Source: Limiplasma sp034927815
Lineage (GTDB): Bacteria; Bacillota; Clostridia; Christensenellales; Aristaeellaceae
Reading direction: 5' to 3'
DNA: 64,000 nucleotides
Assembly (NCBI GenBank): GCA_034927815.1
Contig: JAYFPK010000020.1
Span: forward strand, 148,472 to 212,471
Below the pieces are notes generated by a model that worked only from the letters and a program-made list of their open reading frames with translations, searched no databases and was not told the origin of the DNA. Positions within the stretch are counted from its first letter, which is position 1, and the number at the start of each line of letters is the position of its first letter. This document shows, piece after piece, positions 1-9,211 of the stretch. A program made the translations under genes and the position numbers.

Positions 1-291
1 AAGCAGTCCAAGGATGGACGGTATGTTTTCGCCTCCAACCGGGGACATGACAGCATTGCGGTGATCGCTTTGGAACCAGAGGGAAGAAAGATGCGGTTAG
101 TAGACATTGTAAAATGCGAAGGGAAAACACCCCGGGATTTGCTGGTGCTGGAGAAGCACATTCTGGTTTGCAACCAAGACAGTAACGATATTACCATTTT
201 TACATTCGATCCAACCAATGGAGGCGTGAAATTCACAGGGGAAAAGGTGGAGTGTCCCAAGCCGGCGTGTATAACTACGGCAAAAGGGTAA
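1..291 (+). CDS. Lactonase-family beta-propeller protein, 3' end only
   Basis: The reading frame is open from the first base and ends at TAA 289-291, so only the C-terminal 96 residues are in the window. The residues resemble the last blades of the seven-bladed lactonase family (6-phosphogluconolactonase type, PF10282): SKDGRYVFASNRGHDSI is the typical blade signature, followed by a second blade with ILVCNQDSNDITIF and a closing segment ending KPACITTAKG. Family members are cytoplasmic and hydrolyse 6-phosphogluconolactone or related sugar lactones. The 5' part and any operon lie outside the window, so the substrate cannot be judged. Confidence 0.75.
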   Translation, partial: KQSKDGRYVFASNRGHDSIAVIALEPEGRKMRLVDIVKCEGKTPRDLLVLEKHILVCNQDSNDITIFTFDPTNGGVKFTGEKVECPKPACITTAKG

Positions 292-562
292 TGCCGGAGG
301 TGATGAGATCTTCCTGGTGCCACCATCCTTTTCGAGAGTGTCAAGAGAAGAACCTGTTAAAAAGGGCAAAAATTTTTGGCGGAACAAACGAGGAACCAGC
401 TTTGGCGCCGTTGGTGGAACAGAGCTGGAAGATGACGTACAATAAGATCCGCAGATTGGGGCGGGGACGACAAAAGGGATTTGCTGAGGAGCTATTTTAT
501 TGAAGCAAGTTGAGAGGGGGAGGCCCTTTGTATGGGGTTACATCCTACCTAAGGGGCCAGAA
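292..562. other. No recognisable gene
   Basis: Follows the lactonase stop. An 83-codon plus-strand frame (252-503) overlaps the lactonase end, has no clear ribosome-binding site and resembles nothing I recognise. No hairpin followed by a T run stands out. Confidence 0.3.
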
Positions 563-1105
563 CTAGACTACCAAATTGATAAAAAGTTTGGCGGTCTTTT
601 TTGATGCGTAAATGTGTTGAGACGTAAGGGCTTGAGGGCTGCTGACTCTTTGACGAGCCAATGAAAAACCGGGTTTATTTCGCTTTGCGCTGGGTTCGAT
701 TCCTACATGTTCAAAAATAGGCGTTAAAAAATAGGCCGGATTGTACATCTTTTTACTGTCCGGATGTAAAAGCCGCCCCATGAGCAGCACGGCATTCAGA
801 TTTTCGGTAATGATCTCGTCCACAAAAGCGCCGATGATTTCGTCCATATAGCTGAGGTTACCGCCATCCTTAGAAAGGGAAGCCTTTTTATAGGCCGTTC
901 CCTGGGTGCTCAGCCTGGGGGAGAGATAGTGCAGATCTAGGGAGATAACAAAGGTCACGGAGTCCTCTGGAAAAGAGGCGGAATCCGCCTTGGCAGCAAC
1001 AGGCCGCTTGGAACGACCGAAAGACACGCCGGCATGGAAACAAGGAGATTGGACAGTGGTTTTGAGCAAGCGCAGGGGTGGTCCTCGCTCTCTTAAATCC
1101 ATCAT
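563..1105 (-). CDS. Unrecognised open frame, possibly remnant DNA
   Basis: A 180-codon frame on the minus strand. I do not recognise a family. It starts MMDLRERGP and has no Shine-Dalgarno sequence I would trust. The middle (SYMDEIIGAFVDEIITENL) is amphipathic and protein-like. The C-terminal third is rich in Lys and Ser and ends without an evident domain. It lies between a lactonase 3' end and the end of the metallo-hydrolase operon, a place where decayed DNA often collects. It could be a fragment of a mobile element or a chance frame. Confidence 0.25.
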   Translation of the reverse strand: MMDLRERGPPLRLLKTTVQSPCFHAGVSFGRSKRPVAAKADSASFPEDSVTFVISLDLHYLSPRLSTQGTAYKKASLSKDGGNLSYMDEIIGAFVDEIITENLNAVLLMGRLLHPDSKKMYNPAYFLTPIFEHVGIEPSAKRNKPGFSLARQRVSSPQALTSQHIYASKKTAKLFINLVV

Positions 1106-1238
1106 AGGGGCTTGGCCGTCTATGCGGAGGATACCATATTGACTGGGCCGTGAAGAACAATCTGAAGATCGTGCGCCTGTTTTTTAGTTTTGATGCGCGG
1201 GTCGATCCAATGATTTTGTTGAATGTTCCTTGCCTGCC

Positions 1239-2300
1239 TTAGAATATCAGGTTTGTGGGGCCGTTCAACCGGTCGGTATGGCAGGGGATGGTGCGCTGAA
1301 AGTGATTGGCCTCCCGCAGCAATTTATATTCCGCATCTGTGTTATGCACGGGGAGTATTTGGCACATGGCCTTGCCCCGTGAAACCAGTTCTTTCGCATA
1401 GGAGCCTTCGTCCAGGAAACCGGAAAACAGGATGGACCGCTTCTCCTGGACGTAAATGGATGCGACGGAGCGGCCTACGGGGCTGGAAAGCTGTGGATCA
1501 GCCAGCAGCAGCACGTGAGGACCGCCGCTTTTATGGCGGGGCTTCCATTGCCGCAACAGCCCGTACGCATCGGGGCGGATCCATTTCTTCGTGAATTTCA
1601 GGCGGGCGAGTTCCCCTTGAAGGTGGCTGTCCAACGTGATGCACACCTGGGGATGGAATCGCATGAGCAGCAACAGCAACTCCAGCCCTCTCCCATACTG
1701 GGGGACGGGAGGCAGCGTGTACTCCGTATGGCCCAGCAGCTTGCCCAGTGTCGCTGAAAAGGCGCGGTATCGGTCCTCATCCTCCTTGGCATAGGCGCTG
1801 TCAATGACCGCGATGTCCGCTTTACGCCCCTTTACCAGCGTGCACTCGTATACATAGGAATACAGGTTGTAATCCCCGCTGAAAAATACGCGCTTCCCCT
1901 CCCAATGAAGCAGGTACCATACCGCGCCGGGACAATGGCCGGACATGCCGTATTTGATCTTCATGCCATCCAAAGCGATGCTCCTGGTTTCCTCAGGAGC
2001 AGGGAGGATGCGTGCGGAGGGAACTGTCCATGGCAGTTGAAGCGCGGTTTCCGCCGTCATGACAAAGCAGCCGGTAAAGCCGTTTTCCAGCAGCCAGCCC
2101 ATGGCCCCTGTGTGATCCTTATGGGAATGGGTGAGCAGCACATACCGGGTTTGGCGGATCTGCTCCGGCGTAAGCCGTGGCATGGGCTGGGCCGCGCCTG
2201 CCATCACCCCGCAATCCACCATCACATTGTATCGTGAGCCCTCCAACAGATAGCAGCTTCGGCCATGCTCCCCACAGCCTCCGCCAATGATCATGCGCAT
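1239..2300 (-). CDS. MBL-fold (beta-CASP-like) metallo-hydrolase
   Basis: A 353-residue metallo-beta-lactamase-fold hydrolase. The metal motif HSHKDH is at residues 58-63, and further ligand-type segments are SGHCPGA, FFSGDYN and a C-terminal PVHNTDAEY. The pattern resembles beta-CASP/RMMBL proteins, which act on RNA or other phosphodiesters. Two starts fit: ATG at 2300 has AAAGGGCGG upstream, and ATG at 2294 overlaps the stop of the preceding permease as ATGA. I chose 2300. It is the last gene of a minus-strand operon after an importer's ATPase, binding protein and permease, so translational coupling is likely. By context it may process the imported solute. A stand-alone RNase is the alternative. 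Confidence 0.8.
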   Translation of the reverse strand: MRMIIGGGCGEHGRSCYLLEGSRYNVMVDCGVMAGAAQPMPRLTPEQIRQTRYVLLTHSHKDHTGAMGWLLENGFTGCFVMTAETALQLPWTVPSARILPAPEETRSIALDGMKIKYGMSGHCPGAVWYLLHWEGKRVFFSGDYNLYSYVYECTLVKGRKADIAVIDSAYAKEDEDRYRAFSATLGKLLGHTEYTLPPVPQYGRGLELLLLLMRFHPQVCITLDSHLQGELARLKFTKKWIRPDAYGLLRQWKPRHKSGGPHVLLLADPQLSSPVGRSVASIYVQEKRSILFSGFLDEGSYAKELVSRGKAMCQILPVHNTDAEYKLLREANHFQRTIPCHTDRLNGPTNLIF

Positions 2301-3970
2301 GTTGAGTCCGCCCTTTGCTTTGTAATAAACCGGTTCACCAGCAGCAGCGCCGTGGTGGTGATCAGCACGCACAGCACAGCCATGGCCATGCCTACGGACA
2401 CGCTACCCTGTTCAAATTCCCGCACAATGTAGGTGGATACCACCAGGGTATTGGGCGGGGCGATCAGGCTGGCGCTGACCAGTTCCCGAAAGGCGATGAT
2501 GAAGGTCATCATCCAGCCCGCCATGACGCCTTTGACAATCAAGGGAAGCGTGATCCTGCGGAAAACATAAGCCGGGCTTCCGCCAAACACCTGCCCGGCC
2601 GCCATCAGGCTGTCGCTGATCTGGGTGAGGGAGGAGGTGACGTATTGGACCGTAAAGGGCAGAAAAAGGGCCACATAGGTCAGAATCATCATGCCCAGCG
2701 TATTATACAAAGGAACGATTCTATATATCTGGTTCCAAAACAGCATCATGCCAATGACCAATACAATGCCGGGAAGCATTTCCGGCAGGAGCCCGATGAC
2801 CTCCACGGCCTTGCGCAGCCTGAGCCGCGAATTTCGCACCGCCAGGGCCCCCAGCGTGCCCAGCAAAGCGCAGATCGTGGCGGAGGAGACCGACAGGATC
2901 AGGCTGTTGCTGAAGGCGCGCACGCCCTTTGTGTTTTCGGTAAACAGGTCGATATAGTGTTGGAACGTAAAATTGCCCACCGCAAGCCCATACCCCCGAA
3001 GCTTGATCAGGGATGTGGCGATGACGGAAAAATAGGGCACGCCGATGGCCAGCAGCAGTACCAGCGCCATGTACCCCCAGCCCAGGGCCCCAGCCCACCG
3101 GGGCATCCGCGCCTGCGTCAGGCGGACCCCTTTGCCGCCGACCAGCCGGTAGCTGCGGCGGGCGGTGATATGGTTTTGCATGATCCACATGCCCAAGCAG
3201 ATGCAAAGCAGTACGGAGGATAGCGTTGCGGACTTGGCAAAATCGATGGGCGCGACGGTGGCATAGCGGTGAATCTGTGTGGCGAACACATCAAAGCCGA
3301 TGCGCCTGCCCAGCGTGGCAGGGGTGCCATATTCTGAAATGGTTTTAACAAAAACCAGCAACGCGCCGATGGCATAGTTGCCGCTGAGCAGCGGAAGAAA
3401 GATCTTCCGCACCCGGCGTCCAAAGCCCGCGCCAAACACAGACCCCGCTTCCTCTATGCTGGAGGGAATGTTCAGCAAGGCGTTCTTGAGCAGTGTCAGC
3501 ATAAAGGGAAATACGTGCAGGCTCATCACCAGCACCAGTCCCCCCAAGGAAAAGAACCACTTTTCGCTTCCCTGGGCGGCGGGGATGAGCTGCGAAAGCA
3601 ATCCGCGTTTTTGCATGAACAAAATCCAGCCCATGGAAGCGATATAGGGCGGCGTCATGAATGGGATCATGAACACGACCTCAAAAAAACGGTATTGCGC
3701 GAAGTGGGTCCGTGAAAACAAGTAGGCCAGCGGCAGGGCGATCATAGTGGAAAGCAGCGCCACCAACACACCCAACAGCATCGAGTTGCCGATCATCGAG
3801 GCGTTTTTGCTTTCCAAGAGCGTCTGCCAAACATTTGCAAGGTCAAGGCGGCCATTGACAATGACCGCCTTGACAAAGATCATGAACAGCGGGCAGACGA
3901 TCAGCAAAAAGAGCGCGATGGCCAGGGAGATGAGCGGCGAATGGCTCTTGGGGCCGATCGACTTATGCAT
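2291..3970 (-). CDS. Fused ABC importer permease, Fe3+/FbpB type
   Basis: A 559-residue inner-membrane permease made of two fused permease halves, as in FbpB/AfuB/ThiP-type importers. About twelve hydrophobic segments are visible, with one EAA-like cytoplasmic loop in each half (around SIEEAGSVFGAG, and QISDSLMAAGQVFGGSP). It forms the whole channel, so the importer needs no second permease gene. It lies 12 bp after the binding protein gene and overlaps the metallo-hydrolase gene. The family carries ferric iron, thiamine, polyamines or phosphonates, and the sequence alone does not choose between them. Confidence 0.88.
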   Translation of the reverse strand: MHKSIGPKSHSPLISLAIALFLLIVCPLFMIFVKAVIVNGRLDLANVWQTLLESKNASMIGNSMLLGVLVALLSTMIALPLAYLFSRTHFAQYRFFEVVFMIPFMTPPYIASMGWILFMQKRGLLSQLIPAAQGSEKWFFSLGGLVLVMSLHVFPFMLTLLKNALLNIPSSIEEAGSVFGAGFGRRVRKIFLPLLSGNYAIGALLVFVKTISEYGTPATLGRRIGFDVFATQIHRYATVAPIDFAKSATLSSVLLCICLGMWIMQNHITARRSYRLVGGKGVRLTQARMPRWAGALGWGYMALVLLLAIGVPYFSVIATSLIKLRGYGLAVGNFTFQHYIDLFTENTKGVRAFSNSLILSVSSATICALLGTLGALAVRNSRLRLRKAVEVIGLLPEMLPGIVLVIGMMLFWNQIYRIVPLYNTLGMMILTYVALFLPFTVQYVTSSLTQISDSLMAAGQVFGGSPAYVFRRITLPLIVKGVMAGWMMTFIIAFRELVSASLIAPPNTLVVSTYIVREFEQGSVSVGMAMAVLCVLITTTALLLVNRFITKQRADSTCA

Positions 3971-3982
3971 ACAGTTCCTCGC

Positions 3983-4966
3983 TTATTGGCAAAGCTCGTT
4001 GATTTTCGCCGCGGACTCAGAGGCGATTTGCATCATCTGATCCCAATCGCAAGCGATCTGGGGGATCTCCGCAAGGCCGGCGCGCCCTACAGACGCGACG
4101 TCGCTGCGCCCGGGGAGCAGGTAGGCCTTGGCGACCAAAGCTTGCGCCTCGTCAGAGTACAGATAGTCGATGAAAGCCTTGGCATTGTCCGCATTGGGCG
4201 CGGTGCCCAGGATCATGGCCGGCCGGGGGTTTACGACGGTGCCGCCGGCGGGATAGTAGATGGCAAGGGGCTCGCCCTTCGCAGCCGAGGAATAAGCGTT
4301 ATAGTCCACGCCGGCCACCAGGATGCCGATCTCACCGGTGGTAACAGCTTCCAGAGCGGCCTTGTTGGCGCCGGGTACGACCATGCCGTTTGCGGCCATG
4401 CGCTCAAAAGCATCCCAGCCATAGGCGTTGACGAAGCCTGCCACGAAATCCTTGCACGCGCCGGACTTCTCAGGATCGGGAATGGCCAGTTGATCCTTGT
4501 ATTCCTCGGCGGCAAGCCCGCTCCAATCCGCCGAGAGCTCCGGGAAGAGAGTGGTGTTGTAGATCACGCCCACTGCGGAGGCGCTATATCCAAAGAGCGT
4601 TGAATCCGCGTCGATCCAGCCTTCCACGGCCTTGTCCGCGTTGGCGGGGGAGTAGGACATGAGCTTCCCCTCGTTTTTCATGGAAAGACCATCCGACCAG
4701 GAAGCAAGGATGACGACGTCCGCGACGGGATTAGCCTGCTCGGCCTCCAAGCGGGCAAGAATTTCGCCGGTGGTGCCCTGAAAAGACTCCACCTCTACGC
4801 CGGTGGCGGCGGTAAAGCCCGCTGCCAGCTGATCCGCCAAGCCCGCAGGAGAGGGCATATACACGGTGACCTTGCCGGAGAGCGCCGTACTCTCGGCCAT
4901 GGCCGCCGGCAGGGCGCTCAGGCACACAACCAGGAGAAGCAACAGGGAAGCAATTCTTTTCGTCAT
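3983..4966 (-). CDS. ABC importer solute-binding protein, Fe3+/FbpA-like
   Basis: A 327-residue extracellular solute-binding protein. It has a basic N-terminus, a Leu/Val-rich core and an AMA|ES cleavage site, with no lipobox cysteine. The mature part resembles FbpA/AfuA and 2-aminoethylphosphonate receptors (VTVYMPSPAGLADQL, ARLEAEQANPVADVV, GVIYNTTLF). I chose ATG at 4966 because AGAGG sits 9 nt upstream. An ATG at 4987 overlaps the ATPase stop as ATGA and would add seven residues. It lies between ATPase and permease in one operon. The tyrosine pair that binds iron in true FbpA is not clear here, so an organic anion is possible. Confidence 0.85.
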   Translation of the reverse strand: MTKRIASLLLLLVVCLSALPAAMAESTALSGKVTVYMPSPAGLADQLAAGFTAATGVEVESFQGTTGEILARLEAEQANPVADVVILASWSDGLSMKNEGKLMSYSPANADKAVEGWIDADSTLFGYSASAVGVIYNTTLFPELSADWSGLAAEEYKDQLAIPDPEKSGACKDFVAGFVNAYGWDAFERMAANGMVVPGANKAALEAVTTGEIGILVAGVDYNAYSSAAKGEPLAIYYPAGGTVVNPRPAMILGTAPNADNAKAFIDYLYSDEAQALVAKAYLLPGRSDVASVGRAGLAEIPQIACDWDQMMQIASESAAKINELCQ

Positions 4967-4983
4967 TCCAACCAACCTCTTTC

Positions 4984-5937
4984 TCATAATGTAATGATGT
5001 CCAGATCCTTTATGTAAACGGGCATGGTTGTGCCCGCAGACATTTTCTCCGGCGTGATCAGCTTCCAACGCTGGCCGCCGTAGGATACCTGAAGCTGGTA
5101 AGCGTTCCCCAAAAACTGCGCCGCGTCCACACGAACCTCATAGCGGCGCGCGCCATCCGTTGGCGTCAGTAAAGCCTTTTCAGGTCGGAACATACTGTCG
5201 GCGCCCAGCCAGTTGGACGAACCCACAAAGCGGGCCACAAACCCGCTTTTGGGATGATTGTAAATATTTTCGGGGCTGTCATACTGCTCCAGAACGCCGC
5301 CGGAGAGCACGGCGATCCGGTCACTCATGCTCATGGCCTCCATCTGGTCGTGGGTGACAAAAACCGCGGTGACGCCCATCCGGCCGATGAGCTCCTTGAG
5401 CTCGGCGCGCATCTCTTCTCTCAGCAACGCATCCAGGGCGGAGAGCGGTTCGTCAAACAGGATGCATTGGGGCTGGATCACAATGGCCCTGGCAAAGGCC
5501 ACGCGCTGCTGCTGTCCGCCGGACAGCTGGTGTGGATAGCGATCCACGAAAGGCTCCAATTGCACGGACCGCAGGGCCGCTCTCACGCTCTTGTCAAGCC
5601 CGGCGGTCCTGCGCAAAGCCCGCAGCCCAAAGGCCACGTTTTCAAAGACGCTCATATGCGGCCACAGCGCAAAATCCTGAAACACGAAACCAAGCCCGCG
5701 CTTTTCCGGAAGAACGTTGATTTTCCTTTCAGCAGAGGACATGCATTGCGAATCGAACCAGATTTCGCCCGTGTCCGGGGTTTCCAATCCCGCAATCATC
5801 CGCAGAAACGTCGTCTTGCCGCATCCGGAAGGACCCAGCAAAGTGGCAAAGCTGCCGCTATGGATTGTCAAATCAGTTGGAAAGATGACCTGCTGCGTCC
5901 CAAAGCTCTTGCTGACCCCTACCAAACGAATCTCCAC
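4984..5937 (-). CDS. ABC importer ATPase, FbpC/PotA-like
   Basis: A 317-residue ATPase subunit. Walker A is GPSGCGKTT, the Q-loop is FVFQDFALWP, the signature is LSGGQQQR, Walker B is CILFDEPLSALD and the switch is VTHDQMEAM. A short C-terminal regulatory (TOBE-like) domain follows. GTG at 5937 is the start: AGGGAGG lies 6 nt upstream and the protein then begins at the usual VEIRLVGVSKSFG. An upstream in-frame ATG has no such site. It is the first gene of the minus-strand operon and powers the fused permease encoded two genes downstream. Confidence 0.9.
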   Translation of the reverse strand: MEIRLVGVSKSFGTQQVIFPTDLTIHSGSFATLLGPSGCGKTTFLRMIAGLETPDTGEIWFDSQCMSSAERKINVLPEKRGLGFVFQDFALWPHMSVFENVAFGLRALRRTAGLDKSVRAALRSVQLEPFVDRYPHQLSGGQQQRVAFARAIVIQPQCILFDEPLSALDALLREEMRAELKELIGRMGVTAVFVTHDQMEAMSMSDRIAVLSGGVLEQYDSPENIYNHPKSGFVARFVGSSNWLGADSMFRPEKALLTPTDGARRYEVRVDAAQFLGNAYQLQVSYGGQRWKLITPEKMSAGTTMPVYIKDLDIITL

Positions 5938-6201
5938 GGAAACCCTCCCTAGAAGCGGTGCGCTCAATTTATTAGAGCATATAGAGGTAAAGAACGGATA
6001 TCTTGAATGTAAAGCTTGTGAAAAATGCCAAAAGTGTGCTTTTCGGTAGAGCAAGGGGCAGCAATGAGGATCCTTCGCGTTGTGGCCGACTTTACGCAGC
6101 TTTTACCGACGTTTTACCAAAGCTCGATTGAAGGCTTGTTTCGAAGATGATACCATTTCTTCTGTCAGAGAAAATAAAACGACTGCAGGAGGAAATGATC
6201 A
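5938..6201. promoter_or_regulatory. Divergent promoter region between two importers
   Basis: A 264-bp AT-richer gap between two divergently transcribed importer operons. On the plus strand TTGAAG (6128-6133) and TACCAT (6151-6156) are 17 nt apart and form a moderate sigma-A-type match upstream of the 6202 gene, whose site GGAGGAAATGATCA is strong. Promoter elements for the minus operon are less clear. Shared regulation of both operons is likely but not shown. Confidence 0.4.
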
Positions 6202-7296
6202 ATGAAAAGGTTTCAAGGATTTCTGAGCCTTGCGCTGGCTGTGGTGCTGGCGCTGGGGACTGGCGCGGCCATGGCGGCTTCCACAGTGGATTTGAACGCG
6301 CTGACCCTGGATGAGTTGGTGGAAAAGGCCAAGGCTGACGGCGAGGTCAACAGCGTCGGCATGCCGGACAACTGGGCGAACTGGGGCGAGACCTGGCAGG
6401 AGCTCACTGCCGCATACGGCATCACCCATACCGATGTGGACATGTCCAGTGCCGAGGAGCTCGCGATTTTTGACAGCGAGAAGGCCAACGCGACCAAGGA
6501 TATCGGCGACGTGGGGCAATCCTTTGGGCCGATCGCCGTGGAGCAGGGCCTGGCGGCCCCCTACAAGACCAGCTATTGGGACAGCATCCCCGACTGGGCC
6601 AAGGATGAGGACGGCAACTGGATCATCGCTTACTATGGCACCATGAGCATCCTGGTAAACGCCGACTTGGTGGACGAAGTGCCCCAGAGCTTTGGCGATA
6701 TCCTGGGCGGTACTTACAAGGTGACTGTCGGTGATGTGACCAAGGCCAACCAGGCCCGCAACGCGGTGCTGGCCGCCGCTATCGCGTACGGCGGCAGCGA
6801 ATCGGACATCCAGCCCGGCCTGGATTACTTCCGTACCTTGGCGGAGCAGGGACGGCTGGACCTTGGAGAGCTGAGCCCCTCCCGTCTGGCTAAGGGTGAA
6901 ATCGCCGTGGCCTTCCTGTGGGACTACAACGCGCTGACCTACCGCGACGCCCTTGTGGAAGCCAACCCCGCCGCGAATTTTGTCATCAACATCCCCTCGG
7001 AAGCGTCCATCCAGAGCGGCTACACGACCATTATCAACGCTTACTCCAAGCGCATTTATGCCGCCGCGCTGGCACGCGAGTACATCCTCAGCGACGAAGG
7101 GCAGATCAACCTTGCCAAGGGCTATGCCCGCCCTGTGCGCGACGTGGAACTGCCGGAGGACGTACAGGCCAAGCTGCTGGACAGCGCGCAGTACGCCAAC
7201 GCCCGCCTGCTTAGCGACAGCAAGGGTTGGGACAAGACCTCCGAAACCCTGGGCGATCTGTGGCAGGAAGAAGTCATTGCGTACGCCGCCCAGTAA
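6202..7296 (+). CDS. ABC importer solute-binding protein (polyamine/phosphonate class)
   Basis: A 364-residue exported binding protein. The signal peptide (MKRFQGFLSLALAVVLALG, cleavage near AMA|AS) has no cysteine. The mature part belongs to the PotD/PhnS/FbpA superfamily (SVGMPDNWANWGETW, WIIAYYGTMSILVNADLV, FLWDYNALTY). It begins the plus-strand operon that encodes a phosphodiesterase, two permeases and an ATPase. The next gene is 204 bp away behind several hairpins, so this gene is probably expressed more strongly than the rest, as is usual for binding proteins. Substrate unknown. The linked phosphodiesterase suggests a phospho-compound. Confidence 0.85.
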   Translation: MKRFQGFLSLALAVVLALGTGAAMAASTVDLNALTLDELVEKAKADGEVNSVGMPDNWANWGETWQELTAAYGITHTDVDMSSAEELAIFDSEKANATKDIGDVGQSFGPIAVEQGLAAPYKTSYWDSIPDWAKDEDGNWIIAYYGTMSILVNADLVDEVPQSFGDILGGTYKVTVGDVTKANQARNAVLAAAIAYGGSESDIQPGLDYFRTLAEQGRLDLGELSPSRLAKGEIAVAFLWDYNALTYRDALVEANPAANFVINIPSEASIQSGYTTIINAYSKRIYAAALAREYILSDEGQINLAKGYARPVRDVELPEDVQAKLLDSAQYANARLLSDSKGWDKTSETLGDLWQEEVIAYAAQ

Positions 7297-7350
7297 GCGG
7301 CACAGAAAAACAGCCGTTGCCATGGGGCGGGGGACCGGCCTATGGTGAGG

Positions 7351-7392
7351 CCGCTTCCCATCCTCCCTCTACAGACGGGGGATGGGAAGCGG
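7351..7392 (+). promoter_or_regulatory. Long hairpin between binding-protein and hydrolase genes
   Basis: CCGCTTCCCATC (7351-7362) pairs exactly with GATGGGAAGCGG (7381-7392). Four more pairs, one a wobble, extend the stem inward around a 10-nt loop. A second small stem (GGGAATC/GATTCCC with a 3-nt loop) follows near 7424-7440. These structures probably stabilise the upstream transcript or attenuate the downstream genes. Confidence 0.5.
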
Positions 7393-7450
7393 GGGGCCGG
7401 GGGATCGAGGAGCCTTCGGCATGGGAATCGCGGATTCCCGTATCGCTTGG

Positions 7451-7482
7451 GCCACAGGGCAGAAGGCTGCCCCGTGGCTCTT
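7451..7482 (+). terminator. Intrinsic terminator/attenuator inside the operon
   Basis: GCCACAGGGCAG (7451-7462) and CTGCCCCGTGGC (7467-7478) form a 12-bp stem with one A-C mismatch and a 4-nt loop, followed by TCTTTTG. It lies just upstream of the phosphodiesterase ribosome-binding site, as expected for partial termination after the binding-protein gene. Confidence 0.6.
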
Positions 7483-7500
7483 TTGAAAGGATGCGGATCA

Positions 7501-8322
7501 ATGGCAAGGGTCATTTTTGTGCTATTGGACGGATGCGGTTATGACTTGGCGCGGGAATGCTGCGGCTTTCTGGAGCACATGGCGGAAAGCGGGCAAGCGG
7601 CAAAATACAGGGTTTGCGGCCACTTGCCCAGCATGAGCAGACCGCTGTATGCGACGCTGCTGACCGGGCTGCCCGTTCACCGGCACGGCGTAGGCAATAA
7701 CATGATGAGCGCGAGGCTGGAGGCGGATTCCGTGTTCAGCCTGTGCACAGCGGAAAACCGGACCACCGCGGCCGCCGCCTATTGTTGGATGAGCGAGTTG
7801 TTTCAATACGGGCCGTTTGACTATGCGCGGCACAGGTACCAGCTCCAGGGCGAGGGCGTCATCCAGCACGGCCTGTACTATTTTGAGGACAATTATCCGG
7901 ACAGCCATTTGTTTTTGGACGCGGAGTTCCTGCGCCGGTCCTTTGCGCCGGACTTTCTGGTGGCGCACAGCATGAACATCGATCACGCAGGCCATGTCCA
8001 CGGAACCGGGAGCATGGAGCGGTCCCTGGCGGCCATCAAGGCAGACGCAGTGCTGGCCTCGCTGGTGCCGCTGTGGCGGGCGGACGGCGCGTATGTGGCA
8101 ATCACTGCGGATCACGGGGCGGGCGCCCATGGGTTGCATGGGGGAAATACGCCGGAGCAGCGCATGGTGCCGCTTTATTTGTTGGGCCCGGATATTCGCA
8201 AGGGCGTTTTTGACGAGCAGGAGATCGATCAGCTTTGGATTGCGCCGCTGCTGTGCCGGATGCTGGGGATTGCTCCCGGGAGGGAGATGCGCAAGCCGGA
8301 GGTGGATTTTTATGATGAATAA
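7501..8322 (+). CDS. Alkaline-phosphatase-superfamily phosphodiesterase
   Basis: A 273-residue hydrolase of the type I phosphodiesterase/nucleotide pyrophosphatase family (PF01663 class). Asp10 in LLDGCG is the first metal ligand. Ser46 in PSMSRPLYATLLTGLP is in the nucleophile position. Later metal motifs are NIDHAGHVHG and ADHGAGAHGLHGG. Two zinc ions are expected, with cleavage of phosphate mono- or diesters or phosphonates. There is no signal peptide, so it is cytoplasmic. ATG 7501 has GAAAGGA upstream; a longer frame from 7342 runs through hairpins and is unlikely. The downstream permease gene overlaps it by 11 bp, so the enzyme probably acts on what this importer brings in. Confidence 0.85.
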   Translation: MARVIFVLLDGCGYDLARECCGFLEHMAESGQAAKYRVCGHLPSMSRPLYATLLTGLPVHRHGVGNNMMSARLEADSVFSLCTAENRTTAAAAYCWMSELFQYGPFDYARHRYQLQGEGVIQHGLYYFEDNYPDSHLFLDAEFLRRSFAPDFLVAHSMNIDHAGHVHGTGSMERSLAAIKADAVLASLVPLWRADGAYVAITADHGAGAHGLHGGNTPEQRMVPLYLLGPDIRKGVFDEQEIDQLWIAPLLCRMLGIAPGREMRKPEVDFYDE

Positions 8323-9211
8323 ACACGGGCCCCTCGCCCCGCCGGCCTCACATGCCCGCCGCAAGGGCCGCCTTTACCTGCTTGCGCTGCTGCCTTTTGC
8401 CGCCTTGATATTGACCTATGAGCTGGCGCCCCTTCTGACAATGGTGGTGCGCAGCTTCCTGGCCCCCAAAACCGGGGAGCTGACGCTGAATCATTACCTG
8501 GCGATTTTCCAGAAAAAGCTATACCGGGACGCCGTGCTCAACAGCCTGACCCTGTCCCTCCTGTCCGCCGGGATTGGGATGGCGATAGCGTTTTTGAGCG
8601 CGAAAGCCGCCCACGAAGCCGCGCCAAAGCATCGAAACACATTTTTAAGCATTCTGAACATGACCAGCAATTTCGCGGGCGTGCCACTGGCGTTTTCCCA
8701 CATCATCCTGCTGGGCAACGCAGGCGTGCTGATTCTGCTGGGCAGACATTTCGGCATCGGCTTTCTGGAGAGCTACAATCTGTACAGCTTTAGCGGCCTG
8801 TTGCTGGTGTATGTGTATTTCCAGATCCCCCTTGGGACAATGCTGCTGGTGCCCGCGTTTCAGGCCCTGTGTCCGGAGTGGCGGGAGGCGGTGTCGCTGC
8901 TGGGGGGCGGGCCGCTGCGGTTCTGGGGCAAGGTAGGGCTTCCCGTGATGCTGCCAAGCCTGCTGGGGACCTTCAGCGTGCTGTTCAGCAACGCACTGGC
9001 CGCCTATGCCACGGCATACGCCTTGCTGGGCGGGAATTTCTCCCTGCTCCCGATCCGCATATCGGAGCAGTTTGTGGGGGACGTGGTGCAAAAGAAGGAG
9101 TTTGGCAGCGCTCTGGCGGTGATGCTCATGGTTCTGATGGTAGGCGTAACCGTGCTGAGCAACTGGCTGCTTAAGCGCCCGGCCAGGCAAGGAGGCGCCC
9201 ATGAAACGTGA
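8312..9211 (+). CDS. ABC importer permease 1
   Basis: A 299-residue inner-membrane permease of the PotB/PhnU type with about six hydrophobic segments after a basic N-terminus. The cytoplasmic EAA loop is recognisable around CPEWREAVSLLGGGPLRFW. The ATG at 8312, one of two adjacent ATGs, lies 9 nt after GGAGG and inside the 3' end of the phosphodiesterase gene, so translation is coupled. It pairs with the next permease to form the channel. Confidence 0.87.
   Translation: MMNKHGPLAPPASHARRKGRLYLLALLPFAALILTYELAPLLTMVVRSFLAPKTGELTLNHYLAIFQKKLYRDAVLNSLTLSLLSAGIGMAIAFLSAKAAHEAAPKHRNTFLSILNMTSNFAGVPLAFSHIILLGNAGVLILLGRHFGIGFLESYNLYSFSGLLLVYVYFQIPLGTMLLVPAFQALCPEWREAVSLLGGGPLRFWGKVGLPVMLPSLLGTFSVLFSNALAAYATAYALLGGNFSLLPIRISEQFVGDVVQKKEFGSALAVMLMVLMVGVTVLSNWLLKRPARQGGAHET

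Noticed and set aside
6199..7323. 374-codon minus-strand frame
   Set aside because: Shadow of the binding-protein gene at 6202, which has a signal peptide and a good start site.
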